In this document: in pieces, positions 48,201-60,739 of the stretch
How the letters are laid out: every line of letters starts with the position of its first letter
Position numbering within the stretch: the stretch's first letter is position 1
NCBI GenBank assembly: GCA_963978905.1
Contig: OZ022259.1
Location: 47,696,727 to 47,760,726 of the forward strand
DNA length: 64,000 bases
Direction of reading: 5' to 3'
Origin: Trichostrongylus colubriformis
Lineage: Eukaryota > Nematoda > Chromadorea > Rhabditida > Trichostrongylidae
Program-made: the position numbers and the translations under genes
Notes under the pieces: model-generated
The model's input: only the letters and a program-made list of their open reading frames with translations
Databases searched by the model: none
What the model was told of the DNA's origin: nothing

Positions 48201-49100
48201 TTGAGCTCAGAAGGTCACTATTTGGCCACGAAACCATTACATTCCTTCAAATTAATCTCAGCTCCAATAGACATTGCTGCAACTGGAGCGCACCGTATAC
48301 CCTCGAATCTTCTCGGAGTAACCAAGTTTTTCACTTCTCAAGGGAATTTGGCTTGAATATTTTGGGTGGATGAGAACACTAATCTAACTTTCACTTTCAT
48401 AAAGTCATTGCACAGGTAGAATATAAACGCCTCTGGGTCATTCAAGTTCAATGAATTGTGGGTGAGGTGTTATAATGGAACTGGAGGTGACGGTTGGGAC
48501 ACACGTTCAGTGTGGTCACTAGACCGCTGTGGCCACGCATATTTGCGCGCGGCAGACTGCAGCCACACAGTAAAACAAAAACAAACCCCTTGTTCAGTAG
48601 AATAGAAGAATACCGCACTGAAATACTGGCCGTATTGACCGTTTTTGATTGAAGCGGGGGGAATCCATAGCTTGGCAACATACCAGTGCAGCCGGCTTTG
48701 AAACAACTCGGACAATTTGCGAAGAGTCGCAGCGCGCGGCGAGCACACCCCAGGCCGAGGTCAAAGGTCCGTGTGTCCTAACATAGAGCCGTAGAAGTGG
48801 TTACTAGTGTTAGTTACTTCACCTTCTACTTGCAGAACAACGATTACCTAGCCTCCGTACAATCGTGCAAAAAATACCAAAATTAATGGATCATCCAAAG
48901 ATGGTTGTGGGCTGCAAAGAAACATGAAGAATATCGAAAATTGATGCGCGCGCGGTAGATTTGCATGATTGATCCGGTGGTGATGCGCATCTCGTTTTTG
49001 CGTTGTAGCTTCATTTGAGTTGAGCGTTTTTCCGTAGTGGCGAGACCTTTGTCACCGTGACCGCGAAAAGTATTTTCACAGCCTTTTCAATCATAGTGGT
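45257..49100. other. Duplicated 5' flank of gene B
   Basis: Aligns in the same orientation with 2930-6761. Contains the hairpin at 46512-46574 and a B-only Tc1-like MITE at 47072-47581. No gene recognised. Confidence 0.75.
47072..47581. mobile_element. Tc1-like MITE, TIR CAGTAGCGGTCAAAAATATA
   Basis: The right end CGCATATATTTTTGACCGCG mirrors the left. TA lies on both sides. 510 bp, absent from the A copy. Related by its ends to 5099-5566. Confidence 0.88.
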
Positions 49101-49142
49101 GTGTTTACAGCGTTCACTTCTGAGCCATTGCCTTCATTCACG

Positions 49143-52100
49143 ATGGCAGCCACGAACCATGTGTCTCGTAGATACAACAATATCGTCAAAAGTCCGTCGG
49201 ATCAAAGAGAGGTTCGTCGCTTTCCTCGCAATGGAAAAACTCCTATAAGGCTCAGAATGCGTTTATCGTTCTCTATTTTGGCAGCTGAACCTCTTCCTCT
49301 CCTTGAGGGTACACCGGGAGTCGAGGATCCCTCGACAAGGGGGGTTCGTATTTGACGGGTGGGACGGGGGTCGTAACTGGAGAGGTAATCAGTGATGCGC
49401 TATTTAGAAAAGGGAACGTGCCGTCAGGCTGACCTGTTTATGTTAGAAAATACGATTGAGTTTGCATGATCAACACAAAACATTACAGTAATAAAATGTT
49501 TAGTAAGGCTATGCAATTGGCAGTAGTTACTGATATTGTGGAGGTTATATACAGTAGCGCTCAAAAGTCTTCGGCTAAAACTTTTTTGTCATAACTTTTT
49601 CTCTACTTGACCGAATTTGACAAAACTTTGATATGTGGTGCCTGAACCTATTGTCAACATTTCCTTCTACTTGAGTGCCGCTTGACGCTTTTCATGGTTT
49701 TTTACAGGAATTTACAATAAAACCACCCAAAAAAGAAAAAGGCTTGGTTAAGGAAAACAGCTTTCTTTGCAAAAACAAAACGAGCAAGCCTCAGAGAACA
49801 TCAATATTTTGTAGAAAGACCACGACTTTCAATCAGCGGCACAGCGGGACGGCATAGCGATGGCACTCCAAAAACAAAAAATTTCATTTAAGCACGTAAC
49901 CTATACCGTTGAGCGCCAAAATAGTATATTTAGTATGCACTGTCTTCAAGTACAACATACTAAAATTTCTCTTAAATCGGTCCAGTCGCAAAGAAGTTAC
50001 AAGTGAAAAACTGTAAGTGAAAGACCATTTGGCCGAAGACTTTTGAGCGCTACTGTAGATGCTGAAAGGAATGTATTGGCATTTGTCTCCGTTGAAGGGA
50101 AAGGATCTACTGAACCGGCCATTTTCCTTGACACCTGGGCATACCCTGGTCTCCGGGTTCGTCATACCTCTAGATGGAGTTCGTGGAAGCATAGGGGCAG
50201 CTGCACTTTAGCCTTACATCGGCTCTAACCAGGAAGAGTTTCAATTTCCCATGGATCTTCCCATGGATCTTTGAAATGAGGCCTAGGTGAGTCGATAGGG
50301 TTTCCAATGCTGGTTACAGTTCTAGACACCGAAATTGCAAAATACCGCTCCGAAGCGAGCTAGGAGGGGTCAAAGCTTTCTTGCGATGACTCATCGACGG
50401 GTTTTCGTCTGAATTGGACGCATCAATGGGGCTGGTAGTGTGTGTAGTAGCTGTCGCCGTGGCATAATGGTAGCGCTTTTGCTCAAAAGGTGCTAAACAA
50501 TAGATTGGCTTCCTCGGTTTTACATTTTGATGAATCACGTCAAGCACAGTAACCGGTCAATGGATCATTGCAGGCGAACTTTGACCCTTGGTTAACTTAT
50601 TTCGGGCAATTTTGGTTTTTATAATTGTAATCACCAATGGAGACCCTATCGATCCACCTGGGTTCTACTTTAACGTTCCATGGGGAGTTAAAACAATTTC
50701 CTGGTAGGATACGACGTACTCGCGAAATATTACTAGTGAGGAGCTCAACGAAGCAATGATCAGCGAATGGAGTGCTATCGTTCTTGACGGTTTTTCGTTC
50801 CCAAGGTCATTAGTGCAGTGGCGGAAGGCGTCCTAGCGCAACGCCAAGGAATGGAGATCGAATTTGCTCGGGAAGAAAAATTACTCGTATCTCATTAAGG
50901 TCAACTGGAGTCAGCGAGCGTGGAAATCCTAGATATGAGCTGAACTTCACAAATTATTAGACACGGTTACTCACGACGTGGGTGAAAATAAAGTGTGGCG
51001 TCGTATAAGGCCGCATTCATACTTTGCGCCGGCAGAGCGTGGCTGGCTGCGTTAACAAGCAGCGAGGCAGAGTGGCATGGGAGAGATGCAGAGACGACGC
51101 AGGCAACCGGACACGGTGGTACAGGCGGAGACTTAGATACACGCAAACACGCCCTGCCGCCGGCACCGCAAAGTATGAACGCGGCCTAAAGGGTGCAAAC
51201 CGGTAGCGCTTCTTACTCAACTGATTGCACATGCAATTTGATCGCGGGAGTGAAAAATCCCGAATTTTTGCAGTATCGAGGACTTGAGCTCACTAATGGT
51301 CTCCGGGTGCTATTGGTGTCAGATCCTACGACTGACATGGCTGCCGCTGCGATGGATGTCAATGTCGGTGGGCGACTGTAGTCTGATTCAAGCTGAAACG
51401 CACTACTTCTGAAAGTGAACATATATTTTTAAATTCAATTCCGTGGGTTCCTCTGTAAAACCCCACCTGTAAAATCGCTCATCACATGCTTCTTGACAGC
51501 GATTTTGGAACCTTTGTTTCTCCATGTAGGTATCTCTGATTATGCAAGAAATTTCAAGAGATTCGTATGCAGCTGACTTGAGAAAATGGGGGCCACATAC
51601 TGAGGAGTCCGGGGGAGCAGGGTCCTATTGGGGGCCACATACTGAAGAATCGCGGGGAATAGGCTCCTATTGCGATTTCTCATAAGGGGCAAATCGCATG
51701 GTGGTCATTTCCTGTGCGCCTCGTTGTTTGACTTTGATAAAAGAAAGTGATTCTACGAGTACATTGATATGGTTACAGTCCATTTCCCGACGGCTGGCAG
51801 GGCGAGGCTTACGGACTTGTATCGATCTCTCTCACCCCGCCAGCCTTCGGGAACTGGACTGTATATACTAATCTGTGTACCATGACGATCCTAATTTAGG
51901 ACATTTAATGGATCCATGGGGATTACAAGGACTAGCGCATTTTTGTGAGCACATGGTGTTTCACGGTACTGAGAAGTATCCATCGGAGAACGAATTCGGC
52001 CAAGTAAGTCACAATGCTTTAACTCATAAAGGGTGCTGTGAAGAAGGAACCGATGCGTCCGCCACATTGGCTATCCAGCTCTACCCTTCGGTTGTCTGTC

Positions 52101-55100
52101 TTTTCTGAATATGTCTTAACGTTCGGACGTTTAAGTTTGTTTCTGATCATGGTGGATACAACAACGCTTCAACAGGCACTGATAGCACAAATTATCAATT
52201 CAGTATAAAAGCGGATCAACTGAAGGTAGGACATTTCGTTAAACCCAAAAGTGTTAATTTAAAATGTTGAATCGAAAAGTCAATTGACGCGTAAGTGTCG
52301 GGAATTGCTAAAAACCACGTAAGTAAATTTCACAGATCACACCAAATCGTGGCATCGTGGTGCTTTGACCAGCAGAGTGGAATTGAGCCTCATATTCAAC
52401 ATAATACCGAGGAAATTCAACGATCGTCCCTCTCTGTGCAACATACCATATGATAGAAACCTTGTCTTCGAACGGTCGAGCGAAATGCTTTTTTGGGAAA
52501 CCTAAAAATTATGATAAATAATGCATACTACCCCCCCCTCATCCCTCCCTTCTCCTCCGTCTTCCTCCGGAACCCTTATTTCAGCTTTTAGCGGACACAT
52601 AGCCAAACGACTATGCTCTCCTCGAAGGTGTTGAATGCGTACCCCTACATCAGGATTTCGCACCGCGCGCGTCGTTTGTGTGCGAGCTACGGTAACTACG
52701 CACGACACACCTAAAATTACGGCGTAATTGCTCTGGAACTTAAAGGCACCGCGAGGTGTAAGACGAAAGTGAGAACTGGAAGTACATTTTCTGAGAACAA
52801 GCATTCTACTTCAGGAGCGGTGCCGTTCGGCGACACTCGCATTAAAATAGTGCGGTTTGGGGTCTTATTACGGTCCCGCAGCACGACTTGTCGTTCTACA
52901 GTTCATCATCCAGGCGAGCTGCGGGCGAGGGCGGATGTACGTTCGCGACCGGCTAATTTAGCCCCACGCCCGTCTGCACCTATCCTACCCGTCCACCCGC
53001 TAGTGACTCAGAAGAGCCCGAAAGAGAAGGATTGGGAAGGAATTTCCCCGTCCCCAATTACTTGCAGTTTTTGCCATTTTATTTCTTTCTTTTTCTACTC
53101 TTATACTGTAGAGCAACCCGTACCTTATATCCCAAAATCTGCCGAATTTACCCCTTCCAGTGTCTTTAACTACGGCAGCTAGTTCGCACGCACCGCGTCG
53201 CACGCTGCATGCCGCGGTGCGAAATCGTGACATGAGGGCACTCATCCAAAGGAACCCATAACTGTGTCCCACCGTAGATAATAGCGAGTCTATTTGTGCG
53301 TATAAAGTTTTAAGTCATAAGCGAATTGTGTGGGCGCATTTCATTTCTCGGTTTTGGCCATCCCAGGTTCCTTTTCCGCTCATATTTACACCTCTACCTT
53401 TTTTTCGTTGGTCTGGCAGATTGCCTGGAGCTACTTCTGACATGTCCTATCAGATTTACTCATTTAGGAAGCACTCGACCGTTTTGCACAATTCTTTTTG
53501 GCTCCCAAGTTCACAGAAAGTCTCACGGAGAGAGAGGTTTGGTCACTGACTTAGAAGAAGTGATTCGTTGCATAAGTTGCTCTTACACTCGGTGATTCTG
53601 CAGCTGAATATGTTAATTACATACAGCGCATAGTTGATGAACAGCATACTATTACTGGCAACCGTCTCTGCTAACATTTTAGTCGCCATTCTTGTGGCCA
53701 CTGCAAGAATTCAGTATAATATCGGCACCAGCAACACCGCGTACCTACCGCTGCCACGTTTGCTGGGTGTGTAGACATATGTCGAATTTTCGCTTTGCGG
53801 ATTCGCACTCGAGGCGCCGTCAGTACGACATGCCGCGGTTGGCTGAAGTTTCGCTCAGGACGCAATGGGCTGGTACCATGAAGGTTCTTCAAAAAAAATG
53901 GCTGTTTATCTCATTGTTATCTAAAAACAATAATTTTGCACCCTTTTAAGGGAAGGTATTTTACTGCCCATGGAGCTTTGAAATGGGACCCGGAGGGATG
54001 GATAGAGCTTCGAACGCTGATTATAATTGTGAAAACCAAAATTGCTAAATGGCATCCTGAAGCGAGTTACGAGGGGTCAAAGTTTGCCTGTGACTTACCT
54101 ATGACATCTCAATTGCGAGGCTCTTCGTCATCAGCATGACTAGTGCAGAACCACCAACGGCCTCCGTGGCTCAGTGGTAGTGTCCTGGCTCTGTAGGCGC
54201 GAGTTTGTAGCTTTGCCCCCCGTCGGGACGCACTCTTTTGCATTTCGTGTTTTATTGTCAGTAAGTGCTTTTCTTTCACTTCTAAACGTTTCCTTGTATG
54301 ATATCCGCGCGTAGGGGGTCGAATTACCCCTCTGTGCAAATTTCCAGCCGGATCCAGTTTTTGGCCCAACTTCGGAAAATTAGGGGTGGCCAGGGGTTAA
54401 GTAGGAGTTTTTGAATTTCCTTCCACAAAAATTCTGCAAGCTGAACAAGATAACATAAACATACCTATCACACTTGCCCATCACACTAAATGCACGCAAG
54501 AAGCGCCAAATAAGAGCATTTGCTGGGCGAGGGTCAACGACTACTCCTTTTTCAAATGGGTTTTCAGCCAATAATAGCCCATCAATTTTTCCGAAATTTG
54601 GTCAAATTCTCGAATTGGCTGAAAACTTGTCCCACAGGGTAATTTGATCCCCTGAACACGAATATCACACTGGTTTTGCGTGAAAACGTATGGCTCGCGC
54701 GCTATGGGCTTCCAAACATACCATGAAATGGTATTACTCTTTTTTTCCAGAAAAACCTTCATAACTTCATTCAGGTAATTGCTCGACCAATTCTGAATAC
54801 AGATTTGAGATCAGCAATTAAAAGCGCGTACAGTGGTACGTGTCCCATTGCAAATGGCCATTTCGACAAACCGTCCGATGGCAAAGTGCCTCGCCAATGA
54901 GGTGTCACAGGCAAACTTTGACCCCTCGTCACTCGCTTCAGAATGCCATTTAGCAATTTTGGTTTTCAAGTTATAATCAGCGTTCAAAGCTCTATCGATC
55001 CCCCCGGGTCCCATTTCAAAGTTCCATGGGCAGTAAAATACCTTCCCTTGTTAGAAGATAAACTAGTACGATAAAAAGTAAAAGGAATACATAGCATCGC

Positions 55101-58100
55101 ATGATAACAATCCTAATCAAGAAATAATCAATTCGTAAAACTTGAAGAGAATGTACGCAATCACACGTGAAGAAATCAACTCGCCCTTGCCGCGTCACTC
55201 GCCGTGAGCGACCTCGCGAAATTTCGACATAGAGCTACACACCGCGTTTGCTGCAGTCGATCATACGTTTTGTATGGGCATCCGCTGCAATATCTCTGAG
55301 TGTAAATGCAGCCCAGAAAGTGGGTTATGCATAGCAGTTCTATCTTAAGGTACTGGCCGTTGATTCGGAATGTTCCAAGAGTCTCAAAATTGACAGCTCT
55401 CGTATTGCACAAGTGGAAAAGTGAGTGCTTTTCAATTGAATCGAAATCGATGATTATTTGGTGCATGTAAGTGGAAAATTAGAATTCAAAAGCTTGAGTT
55501 GCAGTTACGGACAGTTATCACATGATACGAGAATGCTCATAGCATTGTATCTTTTTATTTCTCTGAAAAATTCTCTATTGAAGTAATTGAAGGCGTTTTT
55601 TTTATAAATGGACAAAAATTACGCGTTTTTAGTCCCGATGTTATTCCTTACTGGAACCCCGATGAGATGTGCAGCCTGTTTTTTCTTCTTACAATCCGCA
55701 CTAGACTAGCATAAGATTGAGGAGCATAGGGAAATGACTTTGATGTTAGTTGTTAGAGCCTTTTCGAGATTTACGGTATTCTGTATATGACGTCAAGTTG
55801 TCGGCGTCTTTACCATCTATAGAGCTTGAAAAATTGAGAAAAGTTGAGACTGGTGGAAAATTGGATGTGTCTGTTTACCTCATTAGACCGCCGTCAGACA
55901 GCGATTTCGCGATTTTGCGACTTCGCACTTTCGCACGCGATACTACGACCTTGAGGTTGTACAATGCAGCAACTTCGCGTGCGGAGCCGCGACACCGCAA
56001 AATCGCAAAGTCTGACGGCGGCCTTACGGGATTGTTGAGGCGACAACGCGAGACGGAAGGATAGAAGGAGTAGGTGTGTTTAGACACCTTGCGAATCACA
56101 AAGTTGGAGCCATCCGGGCTTCTAAAGGGACAAAACGACAGAAACATAAGACCAAGAAAGATTGCATTTGCTAACATGGTAATGGTAAAAGAACGAAAAA
56201 CAGTCTGTACTTAAGTGAATTAATCGTGACACTCCGATCCCGATCGAGGCATATAGCGGTGAACATTCGTAAACCAGTTTGCTCCATCTTCTTAATCATT
56301 TTGCTCACAAATACTCAAGTGATTTCAGGCATCTTTCCAAGGCGAATCATGATTATCGAAAATTTGGATGTGGCAATAAGGTTCGTCATAAAGCCCACTT
56401 CAAAAGCACAGTTCGCGTCCACGTCCACCGGAAACTGTAACTGAGCTGAACGGAATTGGTACGAGAGCTTCACGGGACGTTTACGCCACGCCCTCTGCTT
56501 TGTGAAGGGGCAGGTACAACACTACTTAGTGCTCTCGAACAGTGACAATCCAGCTCAGTTCCTACTTCCAGCAAACACGAAATATACCTCAAAAAACTAC
56601 GAATTCGCTGAGTCATTTAGACAGTCACTTTCAGAAAACTCTACTGGACGACCCACGTAAGATGGGTATTGAAGTTCGAAAGGCTTTACTGGATTTTCAT
56701 GAGCAGTGGTACAGTTCGAACATGTAGGTTGCCTAATTTTTGCGAATAAATATAAGATCTGCACTCGTTCCAAATAAAAGAGTCTGGACGTAAAGTTCCT
56801 ACTCTTCATATCACGGTCAACGTCTAAAAGTACAAAAGTCGACGGGCTATTCAAAAAATACAAAAGATAACAAGTATTCCTCCCAGAGGGAGTATTTTGC
56901 TCCCATGAGATTAAAAATTACCTCTGTAAATCTCATTAGTACCTGGGTATTGCCTTTGAGAAGGGAATGAGCAAAACAAAGCTGAAGTTCTAAAACCATT
57001 TTCAAATGCTTTTCAATCTTATTCAAGCCATGCTACCTTCAACTTTACCCTCATAGCAAGCTTTTTTATAGCATGTCGCTTTGTGTTGTCGGATCAGAAT
57101 CACTGGATGCTTTGGAGTCTCTCTTGGAATCCTTGGACTTCGTAGCCATAAAGAACAAGAATGTGAAGCGGATGGAATGGTTGGAGAGTCCGTACAGGAG
57201 AGAACAACTGGGTAAACGTATCGAGGTAACGTCACTGAAGCACTTAATCTCTCTAGAAATGTCCGAACCATCTTCCAATTTTAACTTGAGTTTTTTTTGA
57301 ATTGAGCTGAATTACTAGACGATTCTCGGCTATTCATCATCAGGGGTAGTCGCAGAGCCAGCTCATATTTGCAAGTGACTTTCAAAGGAGGATGGAGTGA
57401 AGGTTTTAGATTATGAGTGGGATCCTGTAAGGTCGCGTCCATACTCAGCGCCGGCAGGGCATTGCTGCATTCACAGGCAGCGAAGCAGAGTGGCACGCAG
57501 GCAACGAGGCAGGAGACATGACGCAGGCAACGAGGCAGGTTAGCATAAGCTGAGACGCAGAGACCCACAGCCACGCCCTGCCGCCGGTACCGCGGAGTAT
57601 GAACGCGGCCTAATCATGAATAAACATTATCTATCGTACCGAAGTTGAGCAATTCATGATCAATTTCAGATCGTACCTATCGAAGATACTCGCAGTCTGT
57701 CAATTGAATTTCCGATACCTGACTTACGGGATGAGTACAAGTCGGAACCTGCACGATACATTTGTGAGTTTTTTCTAAATCTTTCAGAAAACCCAAACAA
57801 AGCTCATTGCTATGGAAATACGGACACTTTAAAGGCATGTAAATTGTCAGGTTAGCAGCATACTTTGGATATATTGATTGGAGGCAGTGAATGCGATAAT
57901 TTGGGTGGCCTGAGCCTAACTGCATTCACTAGGGAACTCTAGAAGACCGAGCAAACGGTCACCGTCCATTCCGGAGCGCCTGATAGGGCGTGGCCTATGG
58001 ACTTGGATGAGAGTGTAACAAACTTTCTCACCCCGCCACACACTCTCACCCTTGACACGTACTCTTTTTCTCGCTACTCACCCAAGACCGTAGGCCACGC

Positions 58101-60651
58101 CCTATCCGGTGCTCCGAAATGGACTACTGTACGTTACGCGTTTCCCCTCGAAGGGGCCGGATACGGCCTGTTGGGATAATTACGCCTGCAAGTCTACGCG
58201 TCATGTGAAGGAACTGCATGGCGCTGATTGATAAAACACACGCGAAAACATCACCGGGGGAAAAGGTCTATTTTCTTGGGGTCTTTTGGCAGTTTTTACC
58301 CTTTCCATTACCTTATTGTTGAGCTCCTCTATCAATTTTCAACAATCCAATCTTCCAAACTATTTCATCCGTTACATTTCCTGCCTCTGGACCGGAGATT
58401 TTTGCTCATTGCTTACTGGAATGATAGGCGAGTCTCCTAACAGGGTGTACATTAAAGGAATCGTCTACGGAAAATGAGTTTTTGTGTTACCCATGTATTT
58501 ATGTTGTATTTGCCTAATGTTGGCCTCATGCAAAATTTCACGCGAAAAAATGTGAATCTGGCTGAGATACAGCACCACAAAGAGCGGTCCCAGTGGGCGG
58601 GGCCTTCGTGTAAAAGCCTCGTGCCGCGTCCGCCGTGGTCTGAGACGCATTGTAGGAACAGAAGGTTACGTGAACAGTCCCACTCTCCGTTCCCAACGGC
58701 GGCGGAAGACGGGACGATGCTTTTACACGGAGGCCCCGCCCACTGGGACCGCACTTTGTGGTGCTGTATCTCAGCCAAATTCACATTTTTTCGCGTGAAA
58801 TTCTGCGTGAGGCCAACATTAGGCAAATGCAACATAAATATATGGGTAACACAAAAACTCATTTTCCGTGGACGATTCCTTTAACTCGTAACACTCTCCG
58901 CACACAGGGTCCACAAGAATCCGTGATGTACTACGGTCATGTACAGCACATTCACCTGTGCGGCTCCTCGAATACATTTTCAGCATCACAAATTGTCGTA
59001 CACACCGTGAAAAAAATAAAATTTACACAAAAGGGAGATTTGAACATCGAAATCTGTTAAGTTTCTGATGTTTCTAGCGTTTTTTTCCAGCGCATTTGCT
59101 CGACCATGAACAAAAGGGTTCTCTGTTTTCCGAACTTAAACGGCTGGGCTGGGTCAGCTCGTTATCTGCTTCTACAGAGAATCTTGCTAGAGGAATGAGC
59201 ATTTTTCGAATCGATATAACTTTGAGTACTGGTAAGCTCAGTATAGTTAATAATGTAGAATTGGATCTTGTTCCTGACCTTATTACCCTACACACATTCC
59301 ATATTACAGACGGTTTGGATCACATTGACGAGATAATACAATTGGTTTTCAATTATATTGGCTTACTCAAACGTAGCGGACCCGTTGCATGGATCCAAGA
59401 GGAGCTTCGGGACTTGGGAGAACTTCATTTTCGTTTCATGGTAGGTCAATATGAGGACACCAGGAGGACAATGAAGGTGCACAAAGGTGATTCTTGCGAT
59501 GGAGAAGAACGGAATGAAACGGCTAAAAATCCGAAAAATGGAGGCACTCCCTTTCGTTGATTCTCGTAGCGGACGCTGCGACGAAAGCTTCACCCTCCGC
59601 GACTGCTCGGTTATCCGCGACGAGCGAGTCACCGTAGGGCCATGTTGTCGAGCTTAAAATGCGCTTCTCAACGAGAGTTCGTCCATTCATAGTGAGCGCT
59701 GTCTTACCAACTCCTGTACTATACCCGAATTATTCCTCTTGGTGTTTTCAAATCCAATTTCAAACGTTTGCCAAGGATTAATACTTGTTCAATTCTAGGA
59801 TAAAGCAGAGCCACTGGAAGTTGCGGAAAGCTATTCCACTAATCTGCAATTCATTCCCTTTCAAGACATTCTATCGTCGGATTATCTTATACCAGAATTC
59901 GATCCTGGTGGGTCATTGAATCATTCTTCCAAATCGATTCCGCCTTTACTCCCAATTCATCTGTTTCACTAGATGGCATCCATTATCGAAAATAGTAATT
60001 TTGCCAGCTTCTTCTAATCGCTATTCATTGCAAGGAATAAAATCGCAGTTATCAATCCATGAATATTTATTGATCCGTTTCCGAGATACTCCGTACCTCC
60101 GGCATCTATTCGGGCTGCAATGGTTGTGAAGATGCATTCAGCCTATTTGTTTTATTTATTTACACTCTGTGGTGCGCCACAAAAAAAACGATATTAGACG
60201 CTTGAAGGCCAATGTTTCGCACGAGCATGGTGTCTATGCTAGCCGACCACGAAGAAATGGATGGTCTGTTGGAAACAGTAGAGCTTGATTCGGAGGGTTT
60301 ATGCCGTAGCCGTGATGGCGCTGCTTGTCACTGCCCATACTCACGCAATTTAGCGCTGTGAAAACGAAAGAAGAAAGAAAGAAAGGAAGCAGAAAAGAAA
60401 ATCTCGATTGTACCCCTTTGTAAATTACGTTGAGCTCTACTTGTCCCTTATGTTAATGCGTAAACTTCAGTTTTTTTTAAATCCGATTTCACCAAATTTG
60501 GCTGGTTTCAGATCGGATTATGGAGATAATTGATATGCTGACTCCGAGTAACATGTTTTACTTGGTGATTGCAAAGAAATACGCCGGTCAGCAGGGAAAT
60601 GTTCATGAGCCGTACTATGGCACGGAAATACACATCAAGGATATAGATGAC
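49143..60651 (+). CDS. IDE-like M16A metallopeptidase, gene B (exons 1-14, 3' part not visible)
   Basis: Second insulysin-type gene, paralogous to gene A. Exons: 49143-49211, 51274-51367, 51900-52003, 52136-52225, 53468-53536, 55350-55420, 56329-56380, 56635-56723, 57072-57225, 57670-57763, 59091-59231, 59310-59440, 59799-59907, 60512-60651. Each has exactly the length of its gene A counterpart (1407 nt, 469 codons), with no stop or frameshift. The HFCEH motif lies in exon 3 and the third zinc ligand (DSE) in exon 6, with the same 77-residue spacing. Differences from A include FLG to FHG after the motif, ENSK to ECSK after the ligand, and LLGHE to LLDHE in exon 11. No exon 15 could be identified up to 64000. 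Either it lies beyond the window or the gene was truncated by the duplication. Confidence 0.88.
49552..50055. mobile_element. Tc1-like MITE in gene B intron 1
   Basis: CAGTAGCGCTCAAAAGTCTT mirrors AGACTTTTGAGCGCTACTG. TA flanks. Gene A has the empty site GAGGTTATGTAGATGC near 7625. About 504 bp. Confidence 0.92.
50227..50707. mobile_element. Foldback element with tRNA-like core (family T1), copy B
   Basis: Orthologous to 7808-8256. Arms TAACCAGGAAG..CCCATGG and CCATGGGGAGTTAAAAC..CCTGGTAG. The core at about 50455-50525 carries GCCGTGGCATAATGGTAGCG, a tRNA A-box match. Confidence 0.7.
51009..51186. mobile_element. Harbinger-like MITE (family H) in gene B intron 1
   Basis: TAA-GGCCGCATTCATACTTTGCG to GCAAAGTATGAACGCGGCC-TAA. 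Perfect 3-bp duplication. Orthologous to 8566-8739. Confidence 0.94.
51776..51861. mobile_element. 86-bp MITE, TIR CAGTCCA, gene B intron 2
   Basis: CAGTCCATTTCCCGACGGCT mirrors AGCCTTCGGGAACTGGACTG, flanked by TA. It sits at the same TA where gene A carries the inverted CAGGGGGTGCCA pair. Confidence 0.9.
52740..53165. repeat. R1 repeat in gene B intron 4
   Basis: CTTAAAGGCACCGCGAGGTG at the left and CCCCTTCCAGTGTCTTTAAC at the right. Shares ATTAAAATAGTGCGGTTTGG with the other R1 copies. Gene A retains only the right portion (about 12220-12290). Confidence 0.75.
53765..55243. mobile_element. Mutator-like element, gene B intron 5, with nested foldback
   Basis: GGGTGTGTAGACATATGTCG at the left and CGACATAGAGCTACACACC at the right. 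Flanks ACGTTTGCT and GCGTTTGCT look like a 9-bp duplication with one change. The same insertion is 16030-16399 in gene A. The extra length is the nested element 53948-55049. Confidence 0.8.
53948..55049. mobile_element. Foldback element with tRNA-like stretch, gene B only
   Basis: AGGGAAGGTATTTTACTGCC mirrors GGCAGTAAAATACCTTCCCT-type right end. The arms extend about 150 bp (CAAAATTGCTAAATGGCATC and its complement). Gene A has the empty site GCACTCTAAGAAAGC, so the target is TAA/TTA-like. The interior at about 54165-54236 has CTCCGTGGCTCAGTGGTAGT, a tRNA A-box match without a good B box. Confidence 0.8.
55886..56023. mobile_element. MITE, TIR GRCCGCCGTCAGA, copy B
   Basis: TTA-GACCGCCGTCAGACAGCG to TCTGACGGCGGCC-TTA. 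Orthologous to 18676-18847. Confidence 0.88.
57431..57610. mobile_element. Harbinger-like MITE (family H) in gene B intron 9
   Basis: TAA-GGTCGCGTCCATACTCAGCG to GCGGAGTATGAACGCGGCC-TAA. An internal stretch GCAGGCAACGAGGCAGG is repeated, which the gene A copy (21178-21349) does not show. Confidence 0.9.
57962..58129. mobile_element. MITE related to the CAGTCCA family, gene B intron 10
   Basis: CCGTCCATTCCGGAGCGCC mirrors GGTGCTCCGAAATGGACTACTG, and GATAGGGCGTGGCCTA is matched by TAGGCCACGCCCTATC. Absent from gene A. Confidence 0.82.
58455..58882. mobile_element. MITE of family P in gene B intron 10
   Basis: AAAGGAATCGTCTACGGAAA mirrors TTTCCGTGGACGATTCCTTT. Gene A has the empty site GCGTACATTGACTCGTAG near 22012. 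Very similar to 6972-7400, which lies elsewhere in copy A. Confidence 0.92.
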
Positions 60652-60739
60652 GTGGGTTATATCTTTCTATACTATAAGATGTCGGTCAGATCGGGTAAAA
60701 TTGCAATGGTGCCTTTTACTATCATGTATGCACCTATTA

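Noticed and set aside
54165..54236. Functional tRNA gene
   Set aside because: Only the A box fits. The T arm and the 3' acceptor strand do not pair, so it is described as part of a foldback element.
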